From Peromyscus leucopus (taxonomy: Eukaryota; Chordata; Mammalia; Rodentia; Cricetidae): a stretch of DNA of 64,000 nt. Each line of letters starts with the position of its first letter. Positions within the stretch are counted from its first letter, which is position 1. The stretch lies in contig NC_051076.1 of assembly GCF_004664715.2 (NCBI RefSeq), forward strand, positions 2,489,800-2,553,799, in the 5' to 3' direction. A model generated the notes under the pieces. The model saw only the letters and a program-made list of their open reading frames with translations. It searched no databases and was not told the origin of the DNA. This document shows, piece after piece, positions 47,346 to 60,925 of the stretch. A program made the position numbers and the translations under genes.

Positions 47346-48277
47346 CTTTTTTTTTTTTTTTTGAGTAGACCAAAAATCTACCTTTTATCGTATCATTTCT
47401 ATATGCCACTAGGAAACCTATTTATTTGTGTGCTAATAAAAAAATATAAAACATTTAATACTTATATTGCTTCATTTATTTTACCCCTCAGAGTCCAGTT
47501 AGTGCTGCCCACATGCACATTGGTGTGAGACCATCAATGGGGGTGGGGTGTGGGAAGCCTACAAATGGTCCGATTCCCAAAGAAAGGTAACTGTTCCTTC
47601 CCAAGCAGCCATTATTACCAATAGATCTTCAGCTAGGGCTGGACTTTTTGGACCCCCTCCCCAATCCATGCTGGAGTTTTAACTGCCTCGATCTTGAACA
47701 GATACTGTCTCAGTTGTCTCATCTGCTGTGAGTGCTTGTGTTCAATAGATATGACATGGCCAGAGGAAAGCACTTCAGAGCATCTTTCCCTATCCTCTGG
47801 CTCATTCTTGCCACCCCCTCTTCCATGATGCTCTTTGAGCCTTCAGAAGAGGAGTTGATATAGATGCACCATCTGTGGCTGAGCACTCACAGTCAATTCT
47901 TTTCAGCACTTTGAACAGTTAACATACCTCTGCATTAACCATATCCATTACAACAAAGCACTTCTCTGAGGGTAGTAGCATCACAAATCTATGCATTTAA
48001 ACATAGACATTTAAAAGGCAGTTTAACAACATGATCATTTATAAAAACAAAATCAATAATTACTCTCTTAGGGTCTATGACTTCCCTCGCTAAGGGTTTT
48101 AACCATATTTATAGTACAAGAAATGAATTCCCCTGTGGAGTATGCCTTAAATCCAACCAAGAAAGTAGTTGGTTACCCTATAAACAGTCTTGCTGCATGC
48201 AGAGTCCAGCATTGGATAAGATGATTAATGTAGCTGGTTGCTTTTCCTCTTTTGTTCTTTGCCTCTTTGGCTTTTTT
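47346..48277 (-). repeat. Rodent interspersed repeat, probably L1-derived (tentative)
   Basis: CAGCTAGGGCTGGACTTTTT, CCTCCCCAATCCATGCTGGA, GTGGCTGAGCACTCACAGTC and GCAGTTTAACAACATGATC occur in an order I recall from a repeated rodent sequence near L1 3' ends. The name is uncertain. A T run is at 47348-47361. Confidence 0.35.
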
Positions 48278-48665
48278 GGAGGATCCCATCACCCAGCTCC
48301 CAAATAAATCACACACAGGAGCTTATTCTTAATTATAAATGTCCAGCTTTAGCATGGCTTCTTTCTAGCTGGCTTTTCTTAAATTAGCCTGTCTACCTTT
48401 TGCCTCTGGGTTTTTTCCTTTCTCTTACCTCTGTATATCTTATTTTAACTCTTAATCCTTGGCTGGCTGTGTGGCTGGGCGGCTTTGTGGCTGGGCAGCT
48501 GGCCCCTGGACTCTTCCTCTCCTCTTCTTTCTTGCTTCTTGATCTCTTTTTCTCCCTTTATTTGTTCTCTCTGCCTGCCAGCCCCACCTATCCTTTTTCC
48601 TGCCTTGCTAGTGGCAGTTCATCTAATTCCCAGAATTCTCCCCCATTTTTTCTTATCATATCGTT
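48278..48665 (-). mobile_element. Class II-type LTR, minus orientation
   Basis: CACCCAGCTCCCAAATAAATC, ATTCTTAATTATAAATGTCC, CTGGCTGTGTGGCTGGGCGG and CTGCCTGCCAGCCCCACCTA are blocks of an LTR I associate with cricetid genomes. The edges are approximate and no duplication was identified. Confidence 0.5.
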
Positions 48666-48734
48666 TCTACTATCCATTATTATTATATTTTTTACTTGGT
48701 TGGCAAGAGCTCAGTCCTCAAGTAGCTTCTTCAT

Positions 48735-48935
48735 GTATACTTTATTTTTCTAAAGATTTTTTTATGTCATTTGTATGTGTATTCACACATGTGTGTACAG
48801 GTACCCTGTGAAGCCATAAGGAGTATCAGATTCCTTGGAGATTTGTGAACTGCCTGATGTAGGTGTTAGGTCAAATTCTGATCCTCTGCTATAAAATAAA
48901 CACTCTTAACTGCTGAGTCATCGCTTCAACCCCTT
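48735..48935 (-). repeat. B3-like SINE, minus orientation
   Basis: TGTGTACAGGTACCCTGTGA, CTTAACTGCTGAGTCATCGC and TCAACCCC are complements of the B2/B3 head and body; the head lies at the right end. Confidence 0.65.
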
Positions 48936-48939
48936 TAGT

Positions 48940-49450
48940 TTGTTTAAGCCTTCACTTGGCCCTTCAGTTTCACAGCCCTGTTATGTACTACTTGTTTGAA
49001 CTCTTCTGCCCCATATTCCTGGTCTCTACTTTCATTTCACCTGTATTCTACCATCTCCTGTCACATGTAATGCATCACTTTGTCAGTACTTATTTCTAGT
49101 TTCCTACCTTTCATATTTACTCCATGTTAACTTTAAATCCACAAAACAAAAGGTTTGAGGCTGAAACTCTCATATGAGAAGGAATATCAGGCATTTGTCT
49201 TAGGGGCCTGAGTGACCTCAATCGGCGTAATTTTTTTCCAGTTCCATCCTTACCCACCTGAAAATTTCAAGATTTCAATTTTCATTTCAGCTGATTAATA
49301 TCCCATTGTCTATATGTACAACATTTTCACTATCATTCTTCAGTTAATGGGCATCTAAATTGATGGATAATAAGCTTCTAAAGAGTAAAGACCATATTTA
49401 TATACCTCATTTCATTTTTACACAGAATTTTGTATACTTCAATTTTATTG
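48940..49450 (-). repeat. Rodent L1 3'-region fragment, minus orientation
   Basis: AGGCATTTGTCTTAGGGGCC, GAGTGACCTCAATC, TTTTCCAGTTCCATCCTTAC, CTGATTAATATCCCATTGTC and TTCTTCAGTTAATGGGCATC follow the antisense order of L1 3' sequence. Confidence 0.55.
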
Positions 49451-50308
49451 TAATACTTATTGTAGAGAAATTTTACTTAAATTGCTAGCTATAGTTGGGA
49501 AGTGTCTTGGACTGGGGACAGGGGTGTATCTGTCTAATGGCCCATCAATTTTTATTGTATATACTTCTGTATTTTAAATTTTGTATGAGAATAATGTGTT
49601 CATACACTATTTGTATGACTTTATAAAATTAAATCATCACCTTTGGGTACAATAATAGGCACAAATGTTTTGAGTGTAACCAACCACTTTATAATTAGAT
49701 TAAGGCCTGCTTCATAGGAGAATATATATATGAATATATATGGCACTGCAAATATGGTCAAGAACCCAAAGTTTTGGGAAGCTACAAAATAAACAATTAT
49801 ATCATATCTCTCCCCCCAGGATTCAGAGCCATTATGGAAGAGGAGTTAGAAAGATTGTGAGAGCCAGATGTTGTGTGAGACTAGAATGAGACACTGTCTT
49901 CTGGACATGACAGGACCACTTCACCCATAAACTCACAGCCTTATGAGCAAATATTATAACAGTACAAAAACTACTATTGTGTTGCTAAATAGATATAACA
50001 CTATCAAACTCCCTTTAAATTCACATTTCTCTACTCACATGCAGTGCAGCTCTGAGCCCTCATCAGAGAAGCATCCTTGTGGAGAGAATGGCACTTAACA
50101 GAGAAATTCACAATGGGTTGAGAGGCAGAAGTGCACAGAGTAAATGCTATGGAATATCTGGCCATAAACGAAACATCTGTATCATAACCCCTCTCCTCAA
50201 GGTGACCATCATGGAAGAGAAGACAAAAAAGGTTGTAAGAGCCACAGGTTGGAGAGGACTGGAGTGTAAGGCCTGTTGCATCCATAAACCCATAGTAACT
50301 GTGGTATC
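49451..50308. other. Intergenic sequence, partly old repeat
   Basis: Two similar phrases, CATTATGGAAGAGGAGTTAG (about 49832) and ATCATGGAAGAGAAGACAAA (about 50208), suggest a diverged direct duplication. Each is followed by a GTGAGAGCCAGA/GTAAGAGCCACA block and CATAAACTCACAG/CATAAACCCATAG. The family is not named. No gene was recognised. Confidence 0.35.
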
Positions 50309-50610
50309 TATAGTGGGTAGCTGTTCCAGCTTTGACTTGGAAGTGCCACCCCCATTGAGGCTTTGATAACTGTCATGCCTACAAGGCAGAGCCAATAGAG
50401 GACCCCTGAAGACCCAAGATCCGGATGGCCCAGCTCTCTTGGTTCCTGAATCCTGGATGCTGGAGGTAGACTGATCAGAGTTCTCCAGAGAACATCATTG
50501 GACTTCGCTTCGCCTTTCCTAGACCCTAATACCTCTCCCTTTACTTGTAAATTACCCCACAAAATAAACCTCCCTTTTAACTATGTGGAGTTGCCTTAAT
50601 AATTAAACCA
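50309..50610 (+). repeat. 5' LTR of the small provirus
   Basis: It aligns along its whole length with 52407-52667. Shared blocks include GTAGCTGTTCCAGCTTTGAC, GCCTACAAGGCAGAGCCAA and GTGGAGTTGCCTTAATAATT. It keeps about 40 bases after GGACCCCT that the 3' LTR lacks, and its first dinucleotide has changed from TG to TA. AATAAACC at about 50561 is the likely polyadenylation signal. Confidence 0.8.
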
Positions 50611-50919
50611 ATATCTGGTGCCCAATAGCAGCCTTAGATAATTTGCACTGTTATGGATTCTTATATGTTGATACAAATGTAAACTATCTTTATATTCCTG
50701 TTTAAGATAATTTGTATATTGACACAAATACAGAACTATATTTGTTATAATGTATATATATTTCTACTCTTATTTGAAATATTTGTATATTGATACAAAT
50801 GTAAATTTATATCTGTTATACTGTATGTATGTTATGCCTCTGTTTAGGATATTTTGTATATTGATATATATTTAGGATTATTGTCATATTGCATATTGCA
50901 CTATACATTCCTACCTCTG

Positions 50920-51295
50920 TGTAGCTTGAGAGTTTTCTCTCCAGGTCCTGCCAAATCCCGGCAGTCCCTTAGCCCACTTATAAAACAAACATACAGACGC
51001 TTATATTACTTATAAACTGTATGGCTGTGGCAGGCTTCTTGTTATCTACTTCTTTTATCTTAAATTAACCCATTTCTATTAATCTATAAGTTGCCACGTG
51101 GCTCATGGCTTACCGGTACCTTACATCTCGCTTGTCATGGCGGCGGCTGGCAGGCCTCCCTCTCTGCCTTCCTGTTCCCTCAATTCTCCTCTCTGTTAGT
51201 CTCACCTATACTTCCTGCCTGGCTACTGGCCAATCAGTGTTTTATTTATTAACCAATCAGAGCAACACATTTGCCATACAGAACATTCCACAGCA
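50920..51295 (-). mobile_element. Solo LTR nested in the provirus
   Basis: A 376-base LTR (plus-strand ends TGTAGCTTGAG and CCACAGCA) is flanked by a perfect 6-bp duplication, CCTCTG at 50914-50919 and 51296-51301. It is the same family as the 3' LTR at 10051-10424, in opposite orientation. It must be younger than the provirus it sits in. Confidence 0.9.
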
Positions 51296-51301
51296 CCTCT
51301 G

Positions 51302-52034
51302 TTAAAGATATTTTGTGTATTGTCACAATTTTGAAGTCATCGTCCTTTTACTGTACATTTGTTTACCTTGTTTACATGAAGCCTTAGTCCTTAGGTTATT
51401 TAGGTAGATAAGACTTATAGATTTATAGTCACCTATACTTGTCATTTCTATAGTTATGTTAGTTAGGTTATCCAGATTTACAGATACATAGGTCAGTATG
51501 TATCTGTCGGTAATCTTCAAACACTTCATGGACCTAGAGACTATGGCATTTAAATAACTTAGAATTCTGTTGATGTGAGACACAATTGCTCCTGGCAGCA
51601 CCAATTTGATCCCAAGAGAATGTTGGGGGTCTAAGACATTTCCATTTAGAAATTTGTCTTCTTGGCACAAAATGGCCCACTAGGCAAAGAACTGCCCTTG
51701 CCTTGACAGCTGACAGTACGAATGCAATGCTGTCCTTCCTGGACAAGCGGGACACAAGGGAAAGTGACTTCTGAACTCTGCCAAGACAGGGTAAGATGGT
51801 CTTTCAGAATTCCTGCTTCTGAAAATGGTCTGTCAGATATTCTAGGCCTGTAACCAATTTGAATGCAACAGCAATGCTGAGAAACATTAGGTGACTGTCC
51901 AGGCTGCCAGCTGTCTCAGTCTACTCTTGTAAGACTCCTGAAAGTTGCTTGCATTCATCTTCCATTTCTCAGGTACCATTATATTCCTTCTCAGGTCTTT
52001 GAAGGGATTAAAGACTAGCAGTTATAGTTACAAC

Positions 52035-52086
<52 letters not shown>

Positions 52087-52392
52087 TATATGTATGTATG
52101 TATGTGTATATATATATATATATATATATAGTCTTAGATAAAACATATTAAGTATTAAATTTAGGTTCTTTAGGATAGGACACCTTTTGGAATGATCTTT
52201 GTAACATACCATATACCATTTACTTATGCTCCAGAATTCTCTGGATTTTAGTATGTGTCTCTTGTTTGATGTTGTTCGTATTGGTTGTAGTTCCATCTTA
52301 TCTAGGTCATTATTCCTTATTACTCCTGGACAATATTTAATAACCATTCCTTTGTATATAGTCTTGTATTAGGTCAGAACCCTCTTAATTAG
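51302..52392 (+). mobile_element. ERV internal noncoding region
   Basis: Continuation of the provirus after the nested LTR. The CTCCTGGCAGCACCAATTTG block (51589) and CAGGCTGCCAGCTGTCTCAG (51900) are shared with 9438 and 9747. No open frame of note. Confidence 0.7.
52037..52131. repeat. (TA)n-rich microsatellite
   Basis: Almost pure TA repeat of about 95 bases with a short GTATGTATG interruption near 52093. Confidence 0.95.
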
Positions 52393-52406
52393 ACAAAAGG
52401 GGGAGA
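52393..52406 (+). other. Polypurine tract of the small provirus
   Basis: ACAAAAGGGGGAGA directly before the TG start of the 3' LTR. Confidence 0.8.
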
Positions 52407-52667
52407 TGTAGTTGGTAGCTGTTCCAGCTTTGACCTGGAAGTGCCACCCCCATTGAGGCTTCAGTAACTGCCATGCCTACAAGGCAGAGCCAAGAGAGGA
52501 CCCCTGGATCCTGGATGCTGGAGGTAGACCAAACAGAGTTCTCCAGAGAATACCACTGGACTGCACTTCACCTTTCCCAGACCCTGTTACCTATCCCTTC
52601 ACTTGTAAGTTACCCCACAAAATAACCTCCCATTTAACTACGTGGAGTTGCCTTAATAATTAAACCA
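52407..52667 (+). repeat. 3' LTR of the small provirus
   Basis: It starts TGTAGTTGGTAGCTGTTCC and ends TTAATAATTAAACCA. It lacks about 40 bases present in the 5' LTR between GGACCCCT and GGATCCTGGATGCTGG. Those bases are bordered by short similar sequence (CCTGAA/CCTGGA), so slippage is likely. Confidence 0.8.
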
Positions 52668-52674
52668 ATAAGTG

Positions 52675-53605
52675 GCCTGTTCAGGAGCTGAACAAAGTAA
52701 AGCCAATCAACATTCTAGCATGGAATAAGAAGGAGTTCATGAGCCCTGAGGAGCTATGGTGTCAGGGGGAGGGAGAGTCAATTTTCTTTTAGGGTATACT
52801 CTTAGATCAATGTTACTCCAGTGGATATCTCTACACTCAGAAGTATATGGACAATACAAATTGAAGCTTGTATTGAATAACAAGGATACAAAAAAATTAG
52901 AGGACTAGGAGATAGAGGCAGATTTGAGAGGAATTAATAAAAATACTTAAAAACCAACCCTAAAATTAAAAGTGTACCTATGTGAACTTACTATTTTATT
53001 TAGTTAAATTTACAAAATGTCAAACTATCTTCTAAATATCTATGTTTATACCCATAAAAAATACTACTCTCAACCATAATGAGAAGCCTCCTTTTGCAAT
53101 GAACTGTTGTGAATACTCCTTCAAGGAGCTGAGAATAAGTGACAAAATGAGTTCTCAGTCACAAGTGAGACATTTATACCACCTAATCTAAGCTCAGAGA
53201 GAAAGTCTATGGACAGAAATATTGTGAGAGCTGAAAAATAGGGAGAAAGACTGAGAAACGTCATCCTCTGGGTATAACACAGACATTGGAATCTTGAGCT
53301 TACAGCAGCTGTTGTTACTACTACTGGGTCTGCACAAAACTGGCCCTGCCAACAACCTGTTATTGGCTCATGAGGTCCTACCCATCCATGATGAATTACA
53401 GGCTACTGAAAAATTGTGGAGAGGAGGAAGTCATTACCTTCACCAAGTTCCAATGGATAATTTAAAACAATTGGTCACATAGATAGCTCTGGTTAAACTC
53501 AATGGATCATGAAACAAAACAAAAAGTTGTGCATGTCAGGAATTTGGAGGGAGAAGGGGACGATGATGGGGCTAGGAGGTAAATATCAAATCACAAATCC
53601 AATTA
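52675..53605 (+). repeat. Rodent L1 3'-end sequence, plus orientation
   Basis: GGCCTGTTCAGGAGCTGAAC, CAGCAGCTGTTGTTACTACT, CTGCACAAAACTGGCCCTGC, GGCTCATGAGGTCCTACCC and CATGTCAGGAATTTGGAGGG occur in the order of rodent L1 3' UTR sequence. The 62-codon open frame at 53294-53482 is repeat-derived. Confidence 0.55.
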
Positions 53606-53621
53606 ACAAAAGACGGACCTA

Positions 53622-54297
53622 TAGTGAGTCTTTCTTGTCAGACTTTCTTGGGACCGCCAGCCCCTAAATAATGACAGAGACTTATTATTAATTATGAAAG
53701 CTTAGCTTTCATAATTCTCCACTAGCACATGGCACTGGTGGCTGGCTCTGACCCCTTCAGGTCCATGAGAGCCAAGTCTTATTTCCCTGAAGATACCAGC
53801 TGGAAGCTGTGTTTACCTACCTCAGCTATGGGAAGCTACTGAGCCTGCTATCTAGAGTCCCCATGAGTGGCAGCCAGCTGTTATGAGTGCTGGCAGAGAG
53901 GTCCAGGCACTGGCTGGCATGACTTCTTGGTTAGTGTGGTTGTGTGCCACACTGGGTACCCAATGTAGTAAGTCTTTCTTGTTGGGCTTTCTTTGGACCG
54001 CCTACCCGCAAGTAATGACACAGAGATTTATTATTAATTATGAAAGCTTGGTCTTAGCTTAGGTTTGTTCTACTAGCTCTTATAATGTATATTAACCTGT
54101 TTCTATTCCATGTGACTCTTTACCTCTCCTCTTTATGTCTTGCTGGCTAATGTCATGGGCCTAGGTTTATTACCTGAGTTCCTCTCTCTGCCCAGAAATC
54201 CTGCCTAAACTTTTCTGCCTAGCTATTGGCCATTCAGCTTTTTATTAAACCAATCACAATGACATACCTTCACACAGTGTACAAATATCCCTCAACA
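53622..54297 (-). mobile_element. Very short ERV remnant: two LTR parts around 258 bases
   Basis: Read on the minus strand: LTR (54297-53964), then a PBS-position sequence TTGGGTACCCAGTG, then about 258 bases without frames (53963-53706), then the beginning of a second LTR (53705-53622), which restates the first one's end. Both share GTCTTTCTTG and GAAAGCTTAG/GAAAGCTTGG blocks. The family is that of the solo LTR at 6410-6781. Confidence 0.65.
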
Positions 54298-54857
54298 AAA
54301 CCCAAGAACTTTTCTTGAGCTATGGTTCCCTTGTCAGGTTCAATAGATACCCAACTGGGCATGTGCAGGAAAACAAACTGTTTTGTGGCATTCCAGGAAA
54401 ATTGTGTGGGAGTTGTAGACATGGTAGAGATATCATAAAAGTGGTCTCGACCTGTCTGGAAGATGGTATGAACATGATGCACATAGCATGCCTATAACAT
54501 TTCTTTGTTGATGCATTGGTCAAGCGTAATGCTTATAAAGTCTGGACTGGGAGGACAAAGCCCATTTGGAACATTCCCTGATAAAATACTTGAAATATTA
54601 TTTTAGTTTAAATGACTGATCTTTTGGGAGAGGAAAGTTGATTGTCAGGGAAAACCCATGTTCAGGGACAGAAAGGTCTGTTTCTGAGCTGTGGTATTTT
54701 GAGGGGTTGGTAGCTTGTGCAGGGGAAAGACTGTCCTGAAAATGGAGACTAGAGGCTTCATCAAGGGACATTTTGGAAGAAGGGGCCACAGCTTGGCTGC
54801 TTTATTTTGGCTTATAAACCGGATTGTCACAAATGATTTCTCTGAGGCAGTGAGTCC

Positions 54858-54884
54858 TTTTTTTTTTTTTTTTTTTTTTTTTTT
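54858..54884. repeat. Poly(T) tract
   Basis: Twenty-seven uninterrupted T bases, possibly the tail of a minus-strand retroposon whose body is not recognisable. Confidence 0.9.
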
Positions 54885-55319
54885 GCCTGCCTTTTGTCCT
54901 CCTCAACACCTCAGTTAAGGTTCAATTACACAGTTTCCTTGTGTTCTCATGAACATGAAAGCCTGGGTTGGGTATGAAAATGAAATGTGCCTGTCCAAGT
55001 AGGTACTTAATTTGCCTCTAAGAAAGCCAAACCACCTAAAAATGAATTAAACAACATTTTACTGTAAATCTCCGTTTTTCTAAAGTCCATTTGGAAAACA
55101 CATTGGGAAAAAGAGAGAACCTATTTTTATTGGAAACATGAGCTTTTCCTTTTTGACTTAGTGAGGAAGCATTTATTCTTATTTATAAGTATATTTTACA
55201 TATTCTGATTAATACATCAAGTGTGTAATGTCGGAGTTCCATTAAGAATTCTAAAACCATGTTAGACTCAGTTGTACATTATTAGGATATTAGATAAACA
55301 TAACTTTTAGTATCATAAC

Positions 55320-55398
55320 ACATACATACACATACACGCACACACACACACATATATGTACACATATGCTTTTATACACACACACATGTATATATACT
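55320..55398. repeat. CA/TA-rich simple-sequence tract
   Basis: Alternating CACACACA, ATATATGTA and CACACATGTATATATAC segments. Confidence 0.75.
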
Positions 55399-55530
55399 TT
55401 TTCATTCAGAGGGATATGCCTTTCAAAAATATTTTATTGGATGAAACATTCGCATTCTCATGAAAGCTTTTGATTCTTTAATATAATTTAATATGCCTTT
55501 TAAAATTCTTTTTGATAAAAGCATTTGGTA

Positions 55531-58072
55531 CATTATAAATACCTGTAAAGAAAATATAGCTTAAAATTCCAAGGGAAATATTATATAATTATCATTTTTA
55601 ACATTTTCACAAAAACCCATATAGGCACTGAAAACAAACTGACAAAAATATTTTGTCTAAACAATATATACTCCAGGTTGGAAACATTCACACATGGTAT
55701 TGTCTAAATATTAAAGCTTATCCAGAATGAACCTTTGGCTATAGCCCACGAGTTGGTTGGGGTTCTTACAGGGAAAAGATACCATTCAAAAGGGCTGAAG
55801 AAAATCTCCATATATTTACTATAAGGACTAGGGAAGGATGGTGTTGACCTCCAGCTCTTTCATTGTTCTAAATCACTAATTAGCAATTAGTGTTATTTCC
55901 TCTAGGCCATTTTTAATTAGTTAAAATTTAATATAATAACCCTTAAGTCCTTTTCAGTTTTAATGTGCTACAATAGTGAAAATTTCATTTAAACCTTATA
56001 ACAAACACCATGTAAAACCTTCAAGAACAGAGGGCTACTGCAAGCCTAAGCATCACAGGCATGGCTCTGGAGAGAACCTTGTTATGTATAAATTCAAATG
56101 ATGAAACAGGAGGTGAAAATTTGTCATACTAACCACACTCAAAGAAAAAGCAATGAACTGTCTTTCTGAACTAATTCAATGCTAAGAGTGGCTGTAGAAT
56201 GCTCAGACTTGGTAGAAAATTTACAAACAAACTCAGTTGGAGAATGCAAGAGTAGTTAACTAGAGACTATATTGGCATGTTAAGAGAAGGAAGCAGGGGT
56301 CTCTAGTTAATGAATAATAAAAATGAATATCCAGTGAGATAAGATTAAGTGCTCATATTAAATGAAACTTCAGAGATATTTTTAGGGTTCCAAGTACTCT
56401 TTTTACTTATAAATGCAACAAACTAACTAGGTCATAGCAAACTCAATTATTAATGGCAAGGCTCGCCTAGAAGTAATTGTGTAAAATCTTTTTCCTAACA
56501 CATTTACATTTTATACAGATTCATTCAGTGTGGGAGTGGGCAAAAAATCACATGTGTAGAATGACAAATATCACATTTTTCTCTTCTATGCGGAATCTGG
56601 ATGAAATGCAAAGACAGGAAGTGGAGGCAGGAGCACTTGTGAAGAGGAGGACAAGTAGGAACAAACAGAAGAGAGGTTAATGGAGGGTAGACATTGTCCA
56701 TGTTCATGACATACTTGGAGGAGAATGTCAAGATGAAACCTTATCTTATTCAATTAACACACTTAAGTTAAAAAGGGATAAATGTCCATGGGATACTGAA
56801 TAGTAAGAAATAAAGTGGCTATTGTAAAAAAAAAGCCAGCCAGGGAAGCCTGGACTTTGAATCACACTAAGAAGGAGCTGCCTTTTGCTGGCTATTGCAG
56901 TGATGGAAGATGGGTCTGGAAATCAGAGTTTATGTGTAATCTCATACTTTGAACAGTCCTTCGCATTTTCCAGACATTCTGTATAACTTACAGGAAGGAC
57001 AAATAAGACCTAAGTGCGGCCCATCTGTTTTCTGATTTGAAACATGGAAGGAATTTGGTAAGAACTTGAATACTGTCCTCTGAGATTAGAGAAGACCCTG
57101 TGGTATCCAGAAATGACCACTCATTTACAGAGAATCAGAAGAACCTGTCCTAGGAACACAACTTGTGAAAATGTCTCATTGCTTCTCCCCTTTAATCACT
57201 ATTTTCTCTGTTAGTACACTGGTTCTCTGTACACTGAGTGGCTGCTTGTTATTAAACAAAACTATGACTAGGTATTTGTCAACTTCAAACATAATTTTGT
57301 TCTGAGAAATTAGCATGAATTAGTTCTTTGAGTTTTGGGTTTGTGGCTCAGAGAGGAAACATACAAGGCAGAAAGGGAAATAGAAGGCCAGGCCATATAC
57401 AGCATGAGTCATAGCCATCTTTGGATCCATAGAGATCTCTGCATGGTACATCCTCAAGAGGAATATTCTATAACTATTCTATCTAATATAAAATTGAAGA
57501 TCTGTTTTCATATGTAAATAATGCTTTTTATTCTGCCCCCCCCCCCCCAAAATGGTCAGGTTATCTGCCTCAGCATGACCAACACATAGTGCTGCCTAGG
57601 GTTGCAGACCTAGTTGTGAACTTTCACTAGATACTTTATGAAGGTTTCCTTATGGTCAAAATTCCAAGAACCCAATTGCAAAAATAGGGAACAAGATAAA
57701 CTGTAGTACCCCCACACACACTTCTGTAGATAACTTTTTTCTAAATTAAAATGGATCTCCCAGTCTTTTCCTATTCTTGTGAGATATGAAATGGGGGAGG
57801 GGCTCAAGGAGCCATTCCACTGAGTATGTCAACAGTGACTTTAGAAAGAAGTTACTTTATTTGTGATGATAGGGAAGATATTCTTAAACACTGAGACCCA
57901 TTCATGAAGTTGGCTTTCCTTTTGAAACTCACCCCAAGGTACAGTTTGAAGAGAAAAAGTAAAAACACCACCAAGGACATTATAAGCATAGGAATCAGTG
58001 ACACAACTCTAGATCCAGGAAAGTCTAAGGGGAAGGAGAATGCATGAATATTTCCAACTTGGGGCCACACTA
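55531..58072 (-). other. Pcsk1: Pcsk1 3' UTR and downstream flank (extent not fixed)
   Basis: This lies immediately 3' of the Pcsk1 stop codon and contains no other recognisable gene or SINE. AATAAA on the minus strand occurs at 57856-57861 (212 bases after the stop) and 57527-57532 (541 bases after). Further AT-rich sequence follows. I recall that Pcsk1 messages exist in more than one length in rodents because of alternative polyadenylation, so a UTR of 2 kb or more is possible. The left limit given is only a guess from that length. A C run of 13 lies at 57536-57548, next to the second signal. Confidence 0.5.
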
Positions 58073-58450
58073 TTAATTTTCCTCATTCAGAATGTCCACT
58101 AGAGCTTGCAGCAGCCTATCATCTCTATGTTTGTAAGGTTTTGTGTTATAGAAAACATCAACATAGTCGCTGTACAGATTGTCCTCAGCGTCTTCAAGCT
58201 GGGAGGGTTTGTTTAGCTTCTCCAGGGCTTCGTAGAAACTCTCATAAGGGATGCTGAGCTTTGCACCTGCAGACTTCTTTGGTGATTGCTTTGAAGGTGG
58301 GTTTTTGCTAAAAGCACTTTGTAGGAGCCGCAGCACTGCCTCTGAAGGAGCCCCTTGTGCCAGCTCGTCCCTTCTGCCCTCCACATTGCTACTGCTGGAG
58401 CTTTGGGGCACCAGGAGATTGTCATTCAGGCTCTTTTGTGTGGGCTGCTC
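58073..58450 (-). CDS. Pcsk1: Pcsk1 terminal coding exon (C-terminal tail of PC1/3)
   Basis: The last exon of prohormone convertase 1/3, with 125 codons and TAA at 58075-58073. The acceptor is TGTATTTCAG ending at 58451, and the exon opens with the codons E-Q-P-T-Q in phase 0. The product is the C-terminal domain that directs the protease to dense-core secretory granules and restrains its activity. It is serine- and basic-rich at first ([24 protein letters not shown]) and ends [28 protein letters not shown] split over an acidic run and an amphipathic helix. The final 30 residues look fully conserved; the first 30 are the variable part. With the three exons upstream the total fits a 753-residue protein. 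No frameshift is seen. Very sure. Confidence 0.97.
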   Translation of the reverse strand, partial: EQPTQKSLNDNLLVPQSSSSSNVEGRRDELAQGAPSEAVLRLLQSAFSKNPPSKQSPKKSAGAKLSIPYESFYEALEKLNKPSQLEDAEDNLYSDYVDVFYNTKPYKHRDDRLLQALVDILNEEN

Positions 58451-60529
<2,079 letters not shown>

Positions 60530-60925
60530 TTATTTTAGTCAGTGTTTCAAATATAAAACAAACTCATTCAACTTGCCAAAAGAATCTCATAGTTAAAATC
60601 TAATTTTAATGTATTGTGCATTTCATGTTCAAAGATCTATTTTGAAAGAAACCACTGGATCCACTCCTCTTATAAAAACTGATACTATCTAAGTACAACA
60701 TTAAAAAAAACTGATTTATTGCCTCACACTCAAGCATCTAGTTTTAAAAGAAGAATTCCCCATGTAAATCTATTTTGTCACATTGGTTCTGTTCTTGAAA
60801 AGCTGAAACATCTATAAGTCAAATATCTAAAACTGTGGAGTCAAGCTGTATAGACTTGACTGAAGTGGATCCATTTTGGTAAGCAGAGTCACTTAGTTTC
60901 CTGCAATTGAAACAGAGCTAAAGAA

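Larger units (their letters stand above)
50309..52667 (+). mobile_element. Small internally deleted provirus with two LTRs
   Basis: A 5' LTR (50309-50610) is followed by TGGTGCCCAA at 50616-50625, the same PBS-like sequence as at 7533. A noncoding internal region comes next, then a polypurine tract at 52393-52406 (ACAAAAGGGGGAGA) and a 3' LTR (52407-52667). The internal part at about 51530-51990 matches the 3' internal region of the ERV at 9400-9850. All coding genes are gone. A solo LTR of another family (50920-51295) and a TA-rich microsatellite (52037-52131) interrupt it. Confidence 0.8.
54298..55530. other. Intergenic or distal Pcsk1 downstream sequence
   Basis: No gene was recognised. 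It contains a 27-base T run at 54858-54884 and a CA/TA-rich tract at 55320-55400. Three overlapping short open frames at 54270-54523 lack support. Confidence 0.35.
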
